Assembly (NCBI RefSeq): GCF_001591965.1
Contig: NZ_BCVX01000006.1
Coordinates: 62,001-126,000 of the forward strand
Length of the DNA stretch: 64,000 bases
DNA from: Lysinibacillus odysseyi 34hs-1 = NBRC 100172
GTDB lineage: Bacteria; Bacillota; Bacilli; Bacillales_A; Planococcaceae
Direction: 5' to 3'
Shown: piece by piece, positions 30,933 through 40,079 of the stretch
Position numbering within the stretch: the first letter of the stretch is position 1
How the letters are laid out: every line of letters begins with the position of its first letter
Position numbers and translations under genes: made by a program
The notes under the pieces: generated by a model
The model's database searches: none
What the model was told of the DNA's origin: nothing
Seen by the model: only the letters and a program-made list of their open reading frames with translations

Positions 30933-32222
30933 ATGTATACTGTGAATGTTTTCACCGCTAAACTGTCCCTCCCATGGGTACAAAGACTCGAAAAAATGAA
31001 GCCTACTTTTTGTGAATTTCATTACTATGCTTATACAGATTTTGAGGAGTTATTTATTCTTTTAGAGCAGCATTTACTTACAGGGGATGGGGCACTTTTC
31101 AGCGGACAAATTCCTTATTTTTTTGCTCAGGCACATTTCCAAAAAGCAGCTGTGCCCATGCTGTATTTTGATATATCAGAACGCGATTTTTACCGTGCCC
31201 TAACGGAGTTATTTTATGAGAAGAAAATAGCGATGAATCGGATCGCTATTGACTTTTGCTATGAAGAAAATGGCTATCTAGGCATCCATGAATGGTCGAA
31301 AGGAAAAAAGCCCTATCTTTTTAGTCAAACAATGAACGAGTTTGCAAGTACTGACATTATCGATAAAGCAGCAGATTGGCATATACAATTACATATCGAA
31401 AACAAGGTGGATTTGAGCTTTACACGCATTGCCGAAATGCGCGAGCGATTAGCAAAGCACAATATACCATTTATCGTATTGCATCCATCTCCTTATGCAA
31501 TGCAATTAACGCTGGATAATCTAGTGAATCAGCTGCAGCTTACACAAAACAAAGTCGTCGTTGTGCATGTTGGTATTCCAATAGACAAGTCGAATATCGA
31601 TGAATTGGAGTACCGGCAAATCGCCTTATATAAAGCCATTTTAGATTTCAAACAGCTGTATACGAACCCTTTTATCGTACATCGCGAAGTTTCCTATATT
31701 GAGGTCATCACGACGTATAAGTACTTTTTGACGACAACAAACAATTATACACATTGCCAGTTAGTTGATTTTTTAGATGATAAGCTGCCGTTTCCTGTCA
31801 AAATAGGATGGGGAGTCGGCAACACGCTATTCGAGAGTCAGGCATTTGCTAAAAATGCCGCTGCGCTCTGTTCTTCAAAGGAAACCCAAGGGTATATTAT
31901 TGAAAACGGACAAGAAATCGGCCCGTTGTTATATGGCACGCTGCTGCAATTTGATGATGAAAAACAGCAGCATTTAAAAAAGTTAAGCGCCACAAATGAT
32001 ATTCCATTATTGCAGCTGCAAAAAATCGAAGCCATGCTGGAGAAACTATCAACGACCATCGTCAGTGGAGAACTGCTAAGCACACATTTAGGAGTTACTG
32101 TACGATCTGCCAACCGAATCTTAAAGCATCTTCACGAAAAAAAATTAGCCGATGAATTACCAAGCATCACCTCCACTACTCGTGGTCGCCCGAAAAAATA
32201 TTATGAAATTAAATTGTATTAG
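30933..32222 (+). CDS. Probable transcriptional regulator with C-terminal winged helix
   Basis: The 429-residue protein is not a classic family member that I recognise. Its last 70 residues look like a winged helix (LSTHLGVTVRSANRILKHLHEKKLADE, then TRGRPKKYYEI). The first 350 residues look like a ligand-sensing region of mixed alpha/beta type. It is divergent from the abgT-amidohydrolase operon across about 150 bp, so it probably controls that operon. AAGGAGAT precedes the ATG. A short hairpin follows the stop. Confidence 0.7.
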   Translation: MYTVNVFTAKLSLPWVQRLEKMKPTFCEFHYYAYTDFEELFILLEQHLLTGDGALFSGQIPYFFAQAHFQKAAVPMLYFDISERDFYRALTELFYEKKIAMNRIAIDFCYEENGYLGIHEWSKGKKPYLFSQTMNEFASTDIIDKAADWHIQLHIENKVDLSFTRIAEMRERLAKHNIPFIVLHPSPYAMQLTLDNLVNQLQLTQNKVVVVHVGIPIDKSNIDELEYRQIALYKAILDFKQLYTNPFIVHREVSYIEVITTYKYFLTTTNNYTHCQLVDFLDDKLPFPVKIGWGVGNTLFESQAFAKNAAALCSSKETQGYIIENGQEIGPLLYGTLLQFDDEKQQHLKKLSATNDIPLLQLQKIEAMLEKLSTTIVSGELLSTHLGVTVRSANRILKHLHEKKLADELPSITSTTRGRPKKYYEIKLY

Positions 32223-32231
32223 TAAGGGATG

Positions 32232-32261
32232 GTCTGGAAAATTACTTTCCAGACTGCTCTT
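32232..32261 (+). terminator. Hairpin after the regulator gene
   Basis: A perfect 9-bp stem (32232-32240 with 32246-32254) has a 5-base loop, 10 bases after the stop. The following TGCTCTT is only a weak T run. Confidence 0.55.
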
Positions 32262-32450
32262 AAAAACTGGAAAGCACTCGATATAAACCTCATTGTTCAA
32301 ACCCAACGGGAAATTATTATTTAAATCATTCACAACGTAATCGGCTTACCCTAGCTCGCTTTGCTGTGCGAAATCAAAACGAATCCCTATCGGACGTTAA
32401 TAAAAGTTATACCAAGCCGGATCGGTAATAGTACACTTTCCCTCCCAATT
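32255..32450 (-). pseudogene. Gene remnant with two in-frame stops
   Basis: A minus-strand frame reads as protein across two stop codons: NWEGKCTITDPAWYNFY, stop, RPIGIRFDFAQQSELG, stop, ADYVVNDLNNNFPLGLNNEV and VYIECFPVF. The phrase RPIGIRF with an acidic residue after it recalls DUF3885 proteins, but I am not sure. No start or ribosome site remains. The region from 32451 to 32688 holds only a terminator-like hairpin. Confidence 0.4.
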
Positions 32451-32537
32451 TTTAAGTCCTCGATTTACTTAGTATTATGTAGAAAGAATTAGTATTTTTT
32501 TCTAAACAAACCGCCCCGTTAGTTCAATAAATCCAAT

Positions 32538-32573
32538 AAAAATAGGCAATAATCCTTATTAGATTATTGCCTA
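32538..32573 (-). terminator. Terminator-like hairpin
   Basis: A perfect 12-bp stem (32543-32554 with 32562-32573) has a 7-base loop. On the minus strand it is followed by TTTTTATT. It lies 330 bases past the esterase stop, between gene remnants. Confidence 0.65.
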
Positions 32574-32688
32574 AAGGTTTAAAGAGAATTTAGTCTATCC
32601 TCTCAAATTTTTGGATTAGTTACCTCTCTTAGGAGAAGAATAAGACCATCTCTTCTGAACACATTAAACTATAGAAGGCGATGATACC

Positions 32689-32829
32689 ATGCCAAAGAAT
32701 AACAAACCAGATTATAAGAAAAAATAGCCTAATTCAAGAAAAGACACGCGTGAAGAATTTGCAGAAGCACATAATTTGAAACAAGCTAAACGAAATAACG
32801 CACCACAAAATAACCAACAGGATCGATAA
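32689..32829 (+). pseudogene. Small basic protein gene with premature TAG
   Basis: The ATG at 32689 follows GAAGGCG. The frame gives 46 codons of a hydrophilic, Lys/Asn/Gln-rich protein, with a TAG as codon 13 (32725-32727). Reading on, the second part is REEFAEAHNLKQAKRNN and the frame ends at TAA 32827. The composition is like small spore-associated proteins of Bacillales. CAG to TAG is the simplest mutation. It may be a dead gene; the family is not identified. Confidence 0.5.
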
Positions 32830-32904
32830 TACAACTATTAATAACTGCCATATATTATTCAAAAAATACGAAACCTAAATTCCTCCGTGTTTTTACTGCA
32901 TGTT

Positions 32905-34665
32905 TTAATTGCTACTATTAATAATTAGTAATGGTGCATAATCGACAGTTTCGCCTCCATAAAACTCTATGAAATTAGAGCTGAACCCCGCCGTAGTATC
33001 TGCTTTTAATCGGAATTGTGTAGTACCGTTCAAGTTAATGTGAGACAAACTATTGACTGGTATATTAATATCCATATATTCACCTTCAATAGGTAAGAGA
33101 CTACTTATATTAGCTTGGGTAGCTGAATTGGCGTAATCTGCTTGTTCGATTGTAGCGTTACTACCGAATACCCCTGTTTTAATATCTAAATGGAGTAATA
33201 AAATTGCTCCTTGTTTTGCTTTAGGGTATAAACGTATTTTTGCAGATTCTATAGGTTCTGTTATTGTACTGGTGTCGAAGGATAAAATACCTCTATACGT
33301 ATCCGTATTATACATTCCTTTATCTCCCACCTTAATTGTTGAATTGCTCTTTCCATCTGCAATGTACTTCCCTACAAACCCATCTTCATCAGCAATAGAA
33401 GATACGGTTGTTACAGCTGTAGGATCATCTCCCGTTTTAATTAAATAGGATTCTGTTTTGACCGATTCTGTTTTGCCATCATTACTAATACTAAAGAATT
33501 TTAAGGTTGTGTTTTCTGTTATTATAAGCGGCTGCGAATATATTGTTGAGTGAATTGTTGGTTCAGATCCATCAGTTGTATAGTAGGTAGATCCAGCTTT
33601 ATTAAAATTAAGTTCTACACTTACAGAACCTTTGTAAGTTCCCCCACCTGGTGTTGCAGTTGTTACAGGAAGATCATTAGGGGGCTCTATGTTAGATTGA
33701 AAAAATTCCCACATCATACGACTTGCATCAGGACCTTGAGGATCTGTATAGCTTCCTTGTGAACTTCCTCCAGACCATGCATGCCCCATATTTAGTATGT
33801 TTACTTTTTTCATCCAAACTTTTTCATCCGGTGCTTTAAAGTCATATACTGTATAGCTTTTGCCTGATGGTACCCCTAAATTTTCCGTGTTATCAGCCTG
33901 ATCATCTAGCCATCCTTCCGTTCCAGTCGCGGCTAGGCTATTTGTTATTGCCCATTGGGAAATGACTTGATCACCATTCACTTTATTAACTGTGTAGTCA
34001 GAAGTCCCATGAAAAACGATGACCTTCAATGGTTTTGCTCTACTTCCCATTGCTTTATAAGCATCTCTACCTCTTTGAATTGGATTTGGTCCGCCGCTAG
34101 ACATCGCAGTAAAAGCTTCAACCGTGCTGATTGCTGCCTTATATTCTAAACCCGCTCCAACTCCTATGCCTGAAAAAACATCTGGATAGGTTGCACCCAT
34201 AATAACACTCATTGCAGCACCAGCGGACAAACCAGCAACAATCACTTGGTCATCCTGAATGGAATAATTCGTTTTAATAGATTGCACCATACCAGCAATC
34301 ACTCCAGGTTCACCACTTCCGCGGGCTTGATGACCCGTTTCAAACCAATTCCAGCATTTATTTGGGTTAGAACTAGAGTTTTGTTCTGGATATAGCACGA
34401 GAAATCCTTTTTCCTCTGCAAGCTCATTCATTTTTGTTCCTGTTGAAAATTGATTAGCATCTTGTGTACAACCATGTAACATGACGTATAACGGGTAGCT
34501 TTTACTAGAATCATATTGACTCGGCACATACAACTTATAGCTCTTTCCACCATAAGATCCAGAGATAAAACTTCCTGACGCCTTTGTCATAGAAGGCAAA
34601 CTAATCATTGAACCAATCACTACTAGACAGATAATAATCAGCCAAACACTTTTGAGTTTTAACAA
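32905..34665 (-). CDS. Secreted PHB depolymerase-type esterase with chitobiase-like and C-terminal domains
   Basis: The roughly 586-residue protein starts at a TTG preceded by AAAGGGGGTG; the upstream ATG would place that site inside the gene. A signal peptide (about 1-30, ending TKASG) precedes an alpha/beta hydrolase of the PHB depolymerase/feruloyl esterase type: oxyanion MLHGCTQ, nucleophile Ser147 in GLSAGAAMS, and His in NMGHAWSGG. A chitobiase-type domain follows (TYYTTDGSEPT) and then a DNRLRE-like beta domain (RGILSFDTSTI). It should degrade extracellular polyesters or acyl sugars; the exact substrate is open. Confidence 0.9.
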   Translation of the reverse strand: MLKLKSVWLIIICLVVIGSMISLPSMTKASGSFISGSYGGKSYKLYVPSQYDSSKSYPLYVMLHGCTQDANQFSTGTKMNELAEEKGFLVLYPEQNSSSNPNKCWNWFETGHQARGSGEPGVIAGMVQSIKTNYSIQDDQVIVAGLSAGAAMSVIMGATYPDVFSGIGVGAGLEYKAAISTVEAFTAMSSGGPNPIQRGRDAYKAMGSRAKPLKVIVFHGTSDYTVNKVNGDQVISQWAITNSLAATGTEGWLDDQADNTENLGVPSGKSYTVYDFKAPDEKVWMKKVNILNMGHAWSGGSSQGSYTDPQGPDASRMMWEFFQSNIEPPNDLPVTTATPGGGTYKGSVSVELNFNKAGSTYYTTDGSEPTIHSTIYSQPLIITENTTLKFFSISNDGKTESVKTESYLIKTGDDPTAVTTVSSIADEDGFVGKYIADGKSNSTIKVGDKGMYNTDTYRGILSFDTSTITEPIESAKIRLYPKAKQGAILLLHLDIKTGVFGSNATIEQADYANSATQANISSLLPIEGEYMDINIPVNSLSHINLNGTTQFRLKADTTAGFSSNFIEFYGGETVDYAPLLIINSSN

Positions 34666-34810
34666 AAATACACCCCCTTTTAACTTGTTTAACAAAAGAG
34701 ACAAAACCCAGTTTAAGTAAAGGTTTTTTTATTTAATATCATGTTCAATTTTAGTAGTTTCGCTTTTCCCCTTCCCTTTTACACTTAACAGTAGAAATAC
34801 TAACTTAACC

Positions 34811-36268
34811 CTATAATTCCTCCGCTATTTCTTTCACAATTTCATCAATTACTATGGATATATCCGATTTATTTTGTACTAACACGCTAAAGATGTACGA
34901 TTGCCCGCTGCTTGCTTCTACATAACCACTTAGCGTACTAACACCAGTTAATGAGCCTGTTTTTGCATAGACTTTTCCTGCTGTTATCGGATCCTTTAAT
35001 CGATTTCTTAAAGTACCGCCTACCATTCGATCCGCATTTGCAGCTACTGGTAAGCTAGTAAAATAGGTAGGAAACCAATCTTCACCTTGCACTTTAAATA
35101 ACAATTCGCTCACCAATAAACTCGAAACGCTATTTTCATGAGACATTCCAGATCCATCTTCAAATTGCCAATCTTCCATATTTAAGTTAATAGAGTTTCC
35201 ATATTCTTTTATAACTTTTAATCCAGCCTTTGTGCTACCGTGGTGATTTTTCACTTTCCCCATTGTTTTTACTAAAATATCAGCAATGCCATTATTACTT
35301 AGTTTCATATAAGGGATTAACAGTTGCTCCAGTTTCATCGATTGCTTTATTGCTACAAGTTTTGCACTATTTGGTGTTGCAGCTTGAAATACTTTTTCTT
35401 TTGTATACTCGATTCCTGCTTCTGCTAAAACTGCTTGGAATGTTGTCAATGTATGTGTCGTTGGATGTTGGACAGTCACCCATTCTTTTTTCGTTTTATC
35501 AATAGGAAGATTTCCTTTAATGAAAATCTTGTTTGTTTGATATAATCTTTCAATCGTTATTGTATTAGTTTTTCCAACTTCCACTGTTTGTGCTTCATTT
35601 ACTATTTGTAAATCACCTATGTTTGGCGTCACTTTAACGGACGGTAAGTCCCCTACTTTAGACCCGATAGCTTCTACAATTATCGTACCGGAATCGTAGT
35701 CTGTATTTGGCGAGGTAGTTAAAGCTGTTATTGGTGCAGCATAATAATAAGACTCGTCCCCGACCCAAATTCCTGGAGTTAATAAATCATTATCAAACCA
35801 TTTGTCATCACCGACAATCCGTCCATCAATTTTATGAATTCCCAGTGCTTTTAACTCTTCTGCAAACTGTTGTAAGTCTTCGATGGATAGAGTTGGATCG
35901 CCTTGCCCCTTTAAATAGACATCCCCTTTTAAAACACCATTTGACAACTTCCCAGTAGTATATAGACTAGTATTAAAACGGTAATCCTTTCCTAGTACTT
36001 CTAAAGCTGCTGCAGTGGTTAACAGCTTCATATTAGATGCTGGTTTTACAGTTGTTTCACCAGAATAGTCATATACCATTTTTCCAGAAATTCGGTCTCT
36101 TACGGTGATGCTCACATCTGCTCCAGCTAATTTTTCTTCTACAATTCTATTAATAGAATCACTTAATGTAGACTCTGCTAGTTTCTTTGCTTGACCAACT
36201 TGTTGAAAACTGAACATGCTCACTACTAACATAATCGCCATTATCATGGCTGACCACTTTTTCCTCAT
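34811..36268 (-). CDS. dacB: D-alanyl-D-alanine carboxypeptidase/endopeptidase (PBP4, DacB family)
   Basis: The roughly 485-residue secreted enzyme trims or cleaves peptidoglycan cross-bridges. A signal peptide (about 1-27) is followed by the class C low-molecular-mass PBP motifs: SxxK with Ser78 (ASNMK), SxN (LSNNG) and KTG (YAKTGSLTG). The large insert between SxxK and SxN fits PBP4/PBP4a. I choose the ATG at 36268, 6 bases after AAAGGGGG, over the one at 36301. It follows no obvious operon partner. Confidence 0.93.
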   Translation of the reverse strand: MRKKWSAMIMAIMLVVSMFSFQQVGQAKKLAESTLSDSINRIVEEKLAGADVSITVRDRISGKMVYDYSGETTVKPASNMKLLTTAAALEVLGKDYRFNTSLYTTGKLSNGVLKGDVYLKGQGDPTLSIEDLQQFAEELKALGIHKIDGRIVGDDKWFDNDLLTPGIWVGDESYYYAAPITALTTSPNTDYDSGTIIVEAIGSKVGDLPSVKVTPNIGDLQIVNEAQTVEVGKTNTITIERLYQTNKIFIKGNLPIDKTKKEWVTVQHPTTHTLTTFQAVLAEAGIEYTKEKVFQAATPNSAKLVAIKQSMKLEQLLIPYMKLSNNGIADILVKTMGKVKNHHGSTKAGLKVIKEYGNSINLNMEDWQFEDGSGMSHENSVSSLLVSELLFKVQGEDWFPTYFTSLPVAANADRMVGGTLRNRLKDPITAGKVYAKTGSLTGVSTLSGYVEASSGQSYIFSVLVQNKSDISIVIDEIVKEIAEEL

Positions 36269-36554
36269 AAAATCCCCCTTTTTGTTTGAATATTCAGTCA
36301 TTTATAGATATATTCATCATACATAAATTTTTTCCTTTAAAGTTATTAAAAACAGGCTTATCGAGGGAGGTTAAAAGAATTAACCTAAATCGATAAACCT
36401 ATATATTTTCTGTTATTACATAAGGAATTAGCATAAGTACAATAAAGACGATGTGAAAAAGACACACTTTACCACAAATAGTATACTAAATCTCTTCACA
36501 TTGGGGGATTGAGCATATAATGATGCATCCTGAAGCAAGGAAGGGTTACGTAAA

Positions 36555-36683
36555 CTTCAACTAGTCGCATTTCATATGCGTAAATATTTAAACCCTGGTG
36601 ACTATTTCGTATTGGATAGCTGTTGGATTAGAGAAGAAACTAAAAAAGAAATGCTGGCATCAACGTTCATATTGATGAATTAA
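36555..36683 (+). pseudogene. Short coding-like remnant
   Basis: A plus-strand frame without start codon reads LQLVAFHMRKYLNPGDYFV and LDSCWIREETKKEM before a TAA at 36681. The phrase KYLNPGDYFV recalls cephalosporin-hydroxylase-type methyltransferase folds, but the stretch is too short for a firm call. It lies in the 1-kb gap 36269-37295, which has no intact gene. Confidence 0.3.
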
Positions 36684-37026
36684 ATTAGGACACGATTGAA
36701 GTTTTTGAGGAATCTTTGGTTACTTTTCAATTTTAAAACTTCCTAAATGTTTTACCAACGACTTAGATTGTCTTTTTCATAAATCGCACTTACTTGTGGT
36801 ACGGTTCACCGTATCGTATCTAAATACGGTTCCTCCATTTTTATTTGGGTCGCTTGTAGCTCACTTTTTCAATTTATTTATACTGAATTTATTTAGAACT
36901 TCTAAAACTTTTTTTTGTTCTCTTAAATCCTTTAGTATTCTTTTGCTTCGAGTTGCTATTAGCAATATATCAGTATAATATCCTATTTTACCCTATAGAC
37001 AGTAAGGTTTACCTTATTTTTCTTAC

Positions 37027-37155
37027 TTATAAATGTTGAGAGGTGTACATATCAAAGGCGATTTTAATAATTCGGAAGAGATTTGAACCAACATCACAAT
37101 CCAAGAATTTTGCATAGTCTTTTGATGCACTAATGAATTCGATAATTTTGTCATT
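37027..37155 (-). pseudogene. C-terminal gene remnant, family unknown
   Basis: A minus-strand frame reads NDKIIEFISASKDYAKFLD, then CDVGSNLFRIIKIAFDMYTS and ends at TAA (37027). The composition is strongly protein-like, but no start codon or ribosome site is linked to it, and frames break upstream near 37160. Only the C-terminus of a lost gene appears to remain. Confidence 0.38.
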
Positions 37156-37295
37156 ACTGACTACTTAAGTCTTTTTTTGCTTGAGCGGAAATTATAACCT
37201 TCTACTCAAACTTAGGTACAACATATGTCATTGTATTCTCCTAAACCCCACCAATTATTGGCTTTTTAAAATAACAGAAAAGATACCTTCCTCCT

Positions 37296-38543
37296 TCACG
37301 TCACTTTATTTCCTGAACGATTACTTCTAAACTGCTTTGGGGTTAACCCCGTGTATTTTTTGAAGACCTTTATAAAATAACTTTGATCGTTAAAATTTAA
37401 CCATGTACATATGTCTGAGATCGAATACTTTGATAAAGTTAATAACTTTTTCGCTTCCTCAATTCGTTGCTGTTGGATATATTCACTTAAAGTAATCCCA
37501 ACTTCTTTTTTAAAACATGATGATAAGTAATTTGGACTTAATTGACAGAATTGTGCAAGATGATCAAGTGTAATCTGGTCATAGAGATGATTATAAATAT
37601 AATGCTGGCAAGCTGTAATGGTGGGAGAATATTTTCCCACATTCATTTTGTAAACACGATTGGTAAAATCTCTTATAGCTTCTTCCGTTAATTTCAATAT
37701 TGCTTTTAGGTTTCCCAATTCCTCGAGTTGTTGGATATAGAAGTCACTTAAAGTAAAGGCTGTTTCTTCATTTAAACCTCCTTCAATGGCAGCTCTGCAA
37801 ACAAGGGCAAGTCCAGTTATCATTAAATTTTTCTCACTTCTTAAGCGATTTCGTTTCGACAATAATCCCAATTCTGCCTCACCGACTATGGAATAATCGA
37901 AGATATCCTGTAATTTATCGATCTGCCCGTTTTTAACATAATCAAGCAATACCCGTTCATAGGAAAGATTGGAATGAAAAATGAGATTCCTTCTCCCTCT
38001 TGAAAGTTCAAGGTCTAACTTCTCTGATTCATTAATGACAATGTCTAATGCTTTATTATTTTCAATAACATATCTTTTTTCTAACGTTCTATGATAAATC
38101 AAATCATAAACCAATATACTAATCGCTAGAAGTTGTTGATGATCCATTATAGGGATGGCTTGAAAATATTCAATGAGATTCCTTTTATTAACGTTTCCTT
38201 TAAATACCTCCGTGATCTTGGTTATCTTTTCATCAGATATCTCTGACTCAAGGACAGGCCCTACAATAAGAGTTCCTATAAAGTGATTGGCTTTTTTTAA
38301 ATTTATAAAGAAAAAGTTCATATTTGAATTTGAAAAGAAGATAGGGAAAGCATTTGAATCCTCTTCATACGTATACACACTAATCTGTTCCTTAAAGGTA
38401 GTATAATATGGATTTTTCTGCAAATCATTTCTTGAACATTCGTATTCAAACTCACCAAATTGGTTAACATAATTAATGGGTATTTGATGAGCTTCATAAA
38501 TAAGCTGGCAAATATTTTGCAACTCTTCTTTCGCCTTTTCCAT
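37296..38543 (-). CDS. AraC family transcriptional regulator with N-terminal sensor
   Basis: The 415-residue protein ends in a double helix-turn-helix AraC domain (about 310-408): ITLDHLAQFCQLSPNYLSSC, then ISDICTWLNFNDQSYFIKVF and YTGLTPKQFR. The first 300 residues resemble the sensor region of YSIRK-type AraC regulators. The ribosome site GAGAGG is about 12 bases from the ATG, which is a long spacing. It is divergent from an SDR dehydrogenase 154 bp away, its likely target. Confidence 0.9.
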   Translation of the reverse strand: MEKAKEELQNICQLIYEAHQIPINYVNQFGEFEYECSRNDLQKNPYYTTFKEQISVYTYEEDSNAFPIFFSNSNMNFFFINLKKANHFIGTLIVGPVLESEISDEKITKITEVFKGNVNKRNLIEYFQAIPIMDHQQLLAISILVYDLIYHRTLEKRYVIENNKALDIVINESEKLDLELSRGRRNLIFHSNLSYERVLLDYVKNGQIDKLQDIFDYSIVGEAELGLLSKRNRLRSEKNLMITGLALVCRAAIEGGLNEETAFTLSDFYIQQLEELGNLKAILKLTEEAIRDFTNRVYKMNVGKYSPTITACQHYIYNHLYDQITLDHLAQFCQLSPNYLSSCFKKEVGITLSEYIQQQRIEEAKKLLTLSKYSISDICTWLNFNDQSYFIKVFKKYTGLTPKQFRSNRSGNKVT

Positions 38544-38697
38544 TTATTCCATCTACCTCTCTTATTTTTTAAAAACCAATGTATATTTTATTTTGATATT
38601 AAAAAAATACTATTAACCGTAAAATTACACAATAATTAATACTTTATCAGCCATATAATAAATCATGTAAGAAATCATAAGTAAAGGGGATATAATC

Positions 38698-39456
38698 ATG
38701 GAATTAACTAATAAAATTGCTGTCATCACTGGTGCAGGAAGTGGTATCGGAAGAGCAAGTAGTTTGAAACTTGCAGGTAACGGCGCAACAGTTGTCCTGG
38801 TAGATTTCAATAAGGAAACAGGCGAGGAAACGTTGAAACTCGTAAAAGAACAAGGTGGAGAAGGAATTTTCGTTCAAGCCGATGTTTCGAAAACTGATGA
38901 TGTGCAAAACTATGTAAATAAAGCAGTCGAAACATATGGACGTATTGATATATTCTTCAACAATGCAGGTGTTATTCAAAAGTTCGCTCCCTTCACTTCA
39001 GTAGAAGAACCTGAATATGAACGTATTATGGCGATCAATGTAAAAGGGGTCTTCCTTGGAATGAAATATGTGTTAAAAGTAATGGAGGAGCAAGGCGGCG
39101 GCTCTATTATTAATACTGCTTCTACTGCAGGGATTCGTCCTGAACACAGTGTAGCTGTATATTCTGCAAGTAAACATGCAGTTATCGGTTTAACCAAAGG
39201 TGCTGCATTAGAATATGCAAAAAAGGGAATCCGTATAAATGCGCTTTGCCCAGGCGGCGTGGAAACAGCTTTAACCGCTGGTGTAGCGAAACAGTTTGAA
39301 ACGGGTGATTACATTCCAGAAGAGGTTTCCAATATGAGAATGGGCCGTTATGCAAAACCGAATGAGCTCGCTGAAATGGTTGCCTTCTTAGCATCAGATA
39401 AAGCCAGCTATATGACTGGTTCAGTTGTTCTTGTTGATGGTGGTTTAACTTTATAA
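38698..39456 (+). CDS. SDR family oxidoreductase (glucose 1-dehydrogenase-like)
   Basis: The 252-residue enzyme is a classical short-chain dehydrogenase. It has the nucleotide-binding TGAGSGIG (residues 11-18), NNAG near 90, and the catalytic Tyr155-x-x-x-Lys159 (YSASK) with an upstream Ser in NTAST. Asp at the end of beta 2 (VLVDFNKE) favours NAD over NADP. AAAGGGGA precedes the ATG. It is probably controlled by the divergent AraC regulator. The substrate is unknown. Confidence 0.93.
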   Translation: MELTNKIAVITGAGSGIGRASSLKLAGNGATVVLVDFNKETGEETLKLVKEQGGEGIFVQADVSKTDDVQNYVNKAVETYGRIDIFFNNAGVIQKFAPFTSVEEPEYERIMAINVKGVFLGMKYVLKVMEEQGGGSIINTASTAGIRPEHSVAVYSASKHAVIGLTKGAALEYAKKGIRINALCPGGVETALTAGVAKQFETGDYIPEEVSNMRMGRYAKPNELAEMVAFLASDKASYMTGSVVLVDGGLTL

Positions 39457-39595
39457 GTTGCAGGATAATCATTAAAAAAATTTGGCTGATTCCATACTTA
39501 ATGTGTGAAATTGGCTTTTTTGTCGCTGTCAATGATTAAACCCATTTCTTCAACTTCATCTGTGGTTTAGGATAAACAAAATCGGTTCAGTTCAA

Positions 39596-39742
39596 TTATT
39601 TATTTTGGGTAATTTCATTAATAATTTGAGTGAGCGCCGCTTTGGTTGACATAGCCGGACGACCAAGAAGTTTCTCGAAATCGTTGCTTTCAACATCGAG
39701 TGAACCTTCGCGAATACTTTTTTGAATTCCTATACTTGATAG
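39596..39742 (-). pseudogene. C-terminal remnant of an NmrA/QorB-like NAD(P)-binding protein
   Basis: The minus-strand frame reads SIGIQKSIREGSLDVESND, FEKLLGRPAMSTKAALTQII and ends at TAA (39596). The EG.LDV.SNDFEKLLGRP phrase is the C-terminal end of atypical SDR proteins of the NmrA/quinone reductase type. No N-terminal Rossmann part is present upstream (39742-39930), so only about 48 codons survive. Confidence 0.6.
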
Positions 39743-39935
39743 TATGGACGAGTAGAGTAAAAAATGTTTAAAGATAAATAGAAAGGTATTCCGCCATCAA
39801 ATAACTAAAAAGTTAAAGCACAAACGGGTCTTAAGAGACTAAATGGCGTGGAGCAGAATCATTAGCTTCACTTAAGTTATTCGAAGCAACAGGACATCTG
39901 GAAGACCCTGCCTCCTCTCTTAAGGTTATAAACAT

Positions 39936-39984
39936 AGGGACAGAACTCCATTTTCACTTTCATAATAGAGGTGGAACTGTCCCT
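39936..39984. repeat. GGGACAG-type inverted repeat (REP-like hairpin)
   Basis: AGGGACAG (39936-39943) pairs with CTGTCCCT (39977-39984), with partial pairing inside (AACTCCA with TGGAA). Hairpins with GGGACAG arms are common as dispersed repeats or ends of IS200/RAYT-type elements in Firmicutes. Only one copy is seen in this window. The 39457-40079 gap has no intact gene. Confidence 0.5.
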
Positions 39985-40079
39985 GTCCTTCAGAGGGAAT
40001 GAGAATTCACCCATAACAAGTACCTTTTTAGCCTCGTGTTACCAAAAAACCTCATTTACTTATGATACAGTTCTCCTAT

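Noticed and set aside
23064-32829. Premature TAG codons at 23070 and 32725 as signs of amber codon reassignment or pyrrolysine
   Set aside because: The expected residues differ (probably Tyr and Gln), the first gene also has a frameshift, and other genes in the window stop normally at TAG-free or TAA/TGA ends; independent decay is simpler.
36796-36978. 60-codon plus-strand ORF rich in Phe and Leu
   Set aside because: T-rich chance frame without ribosome site.
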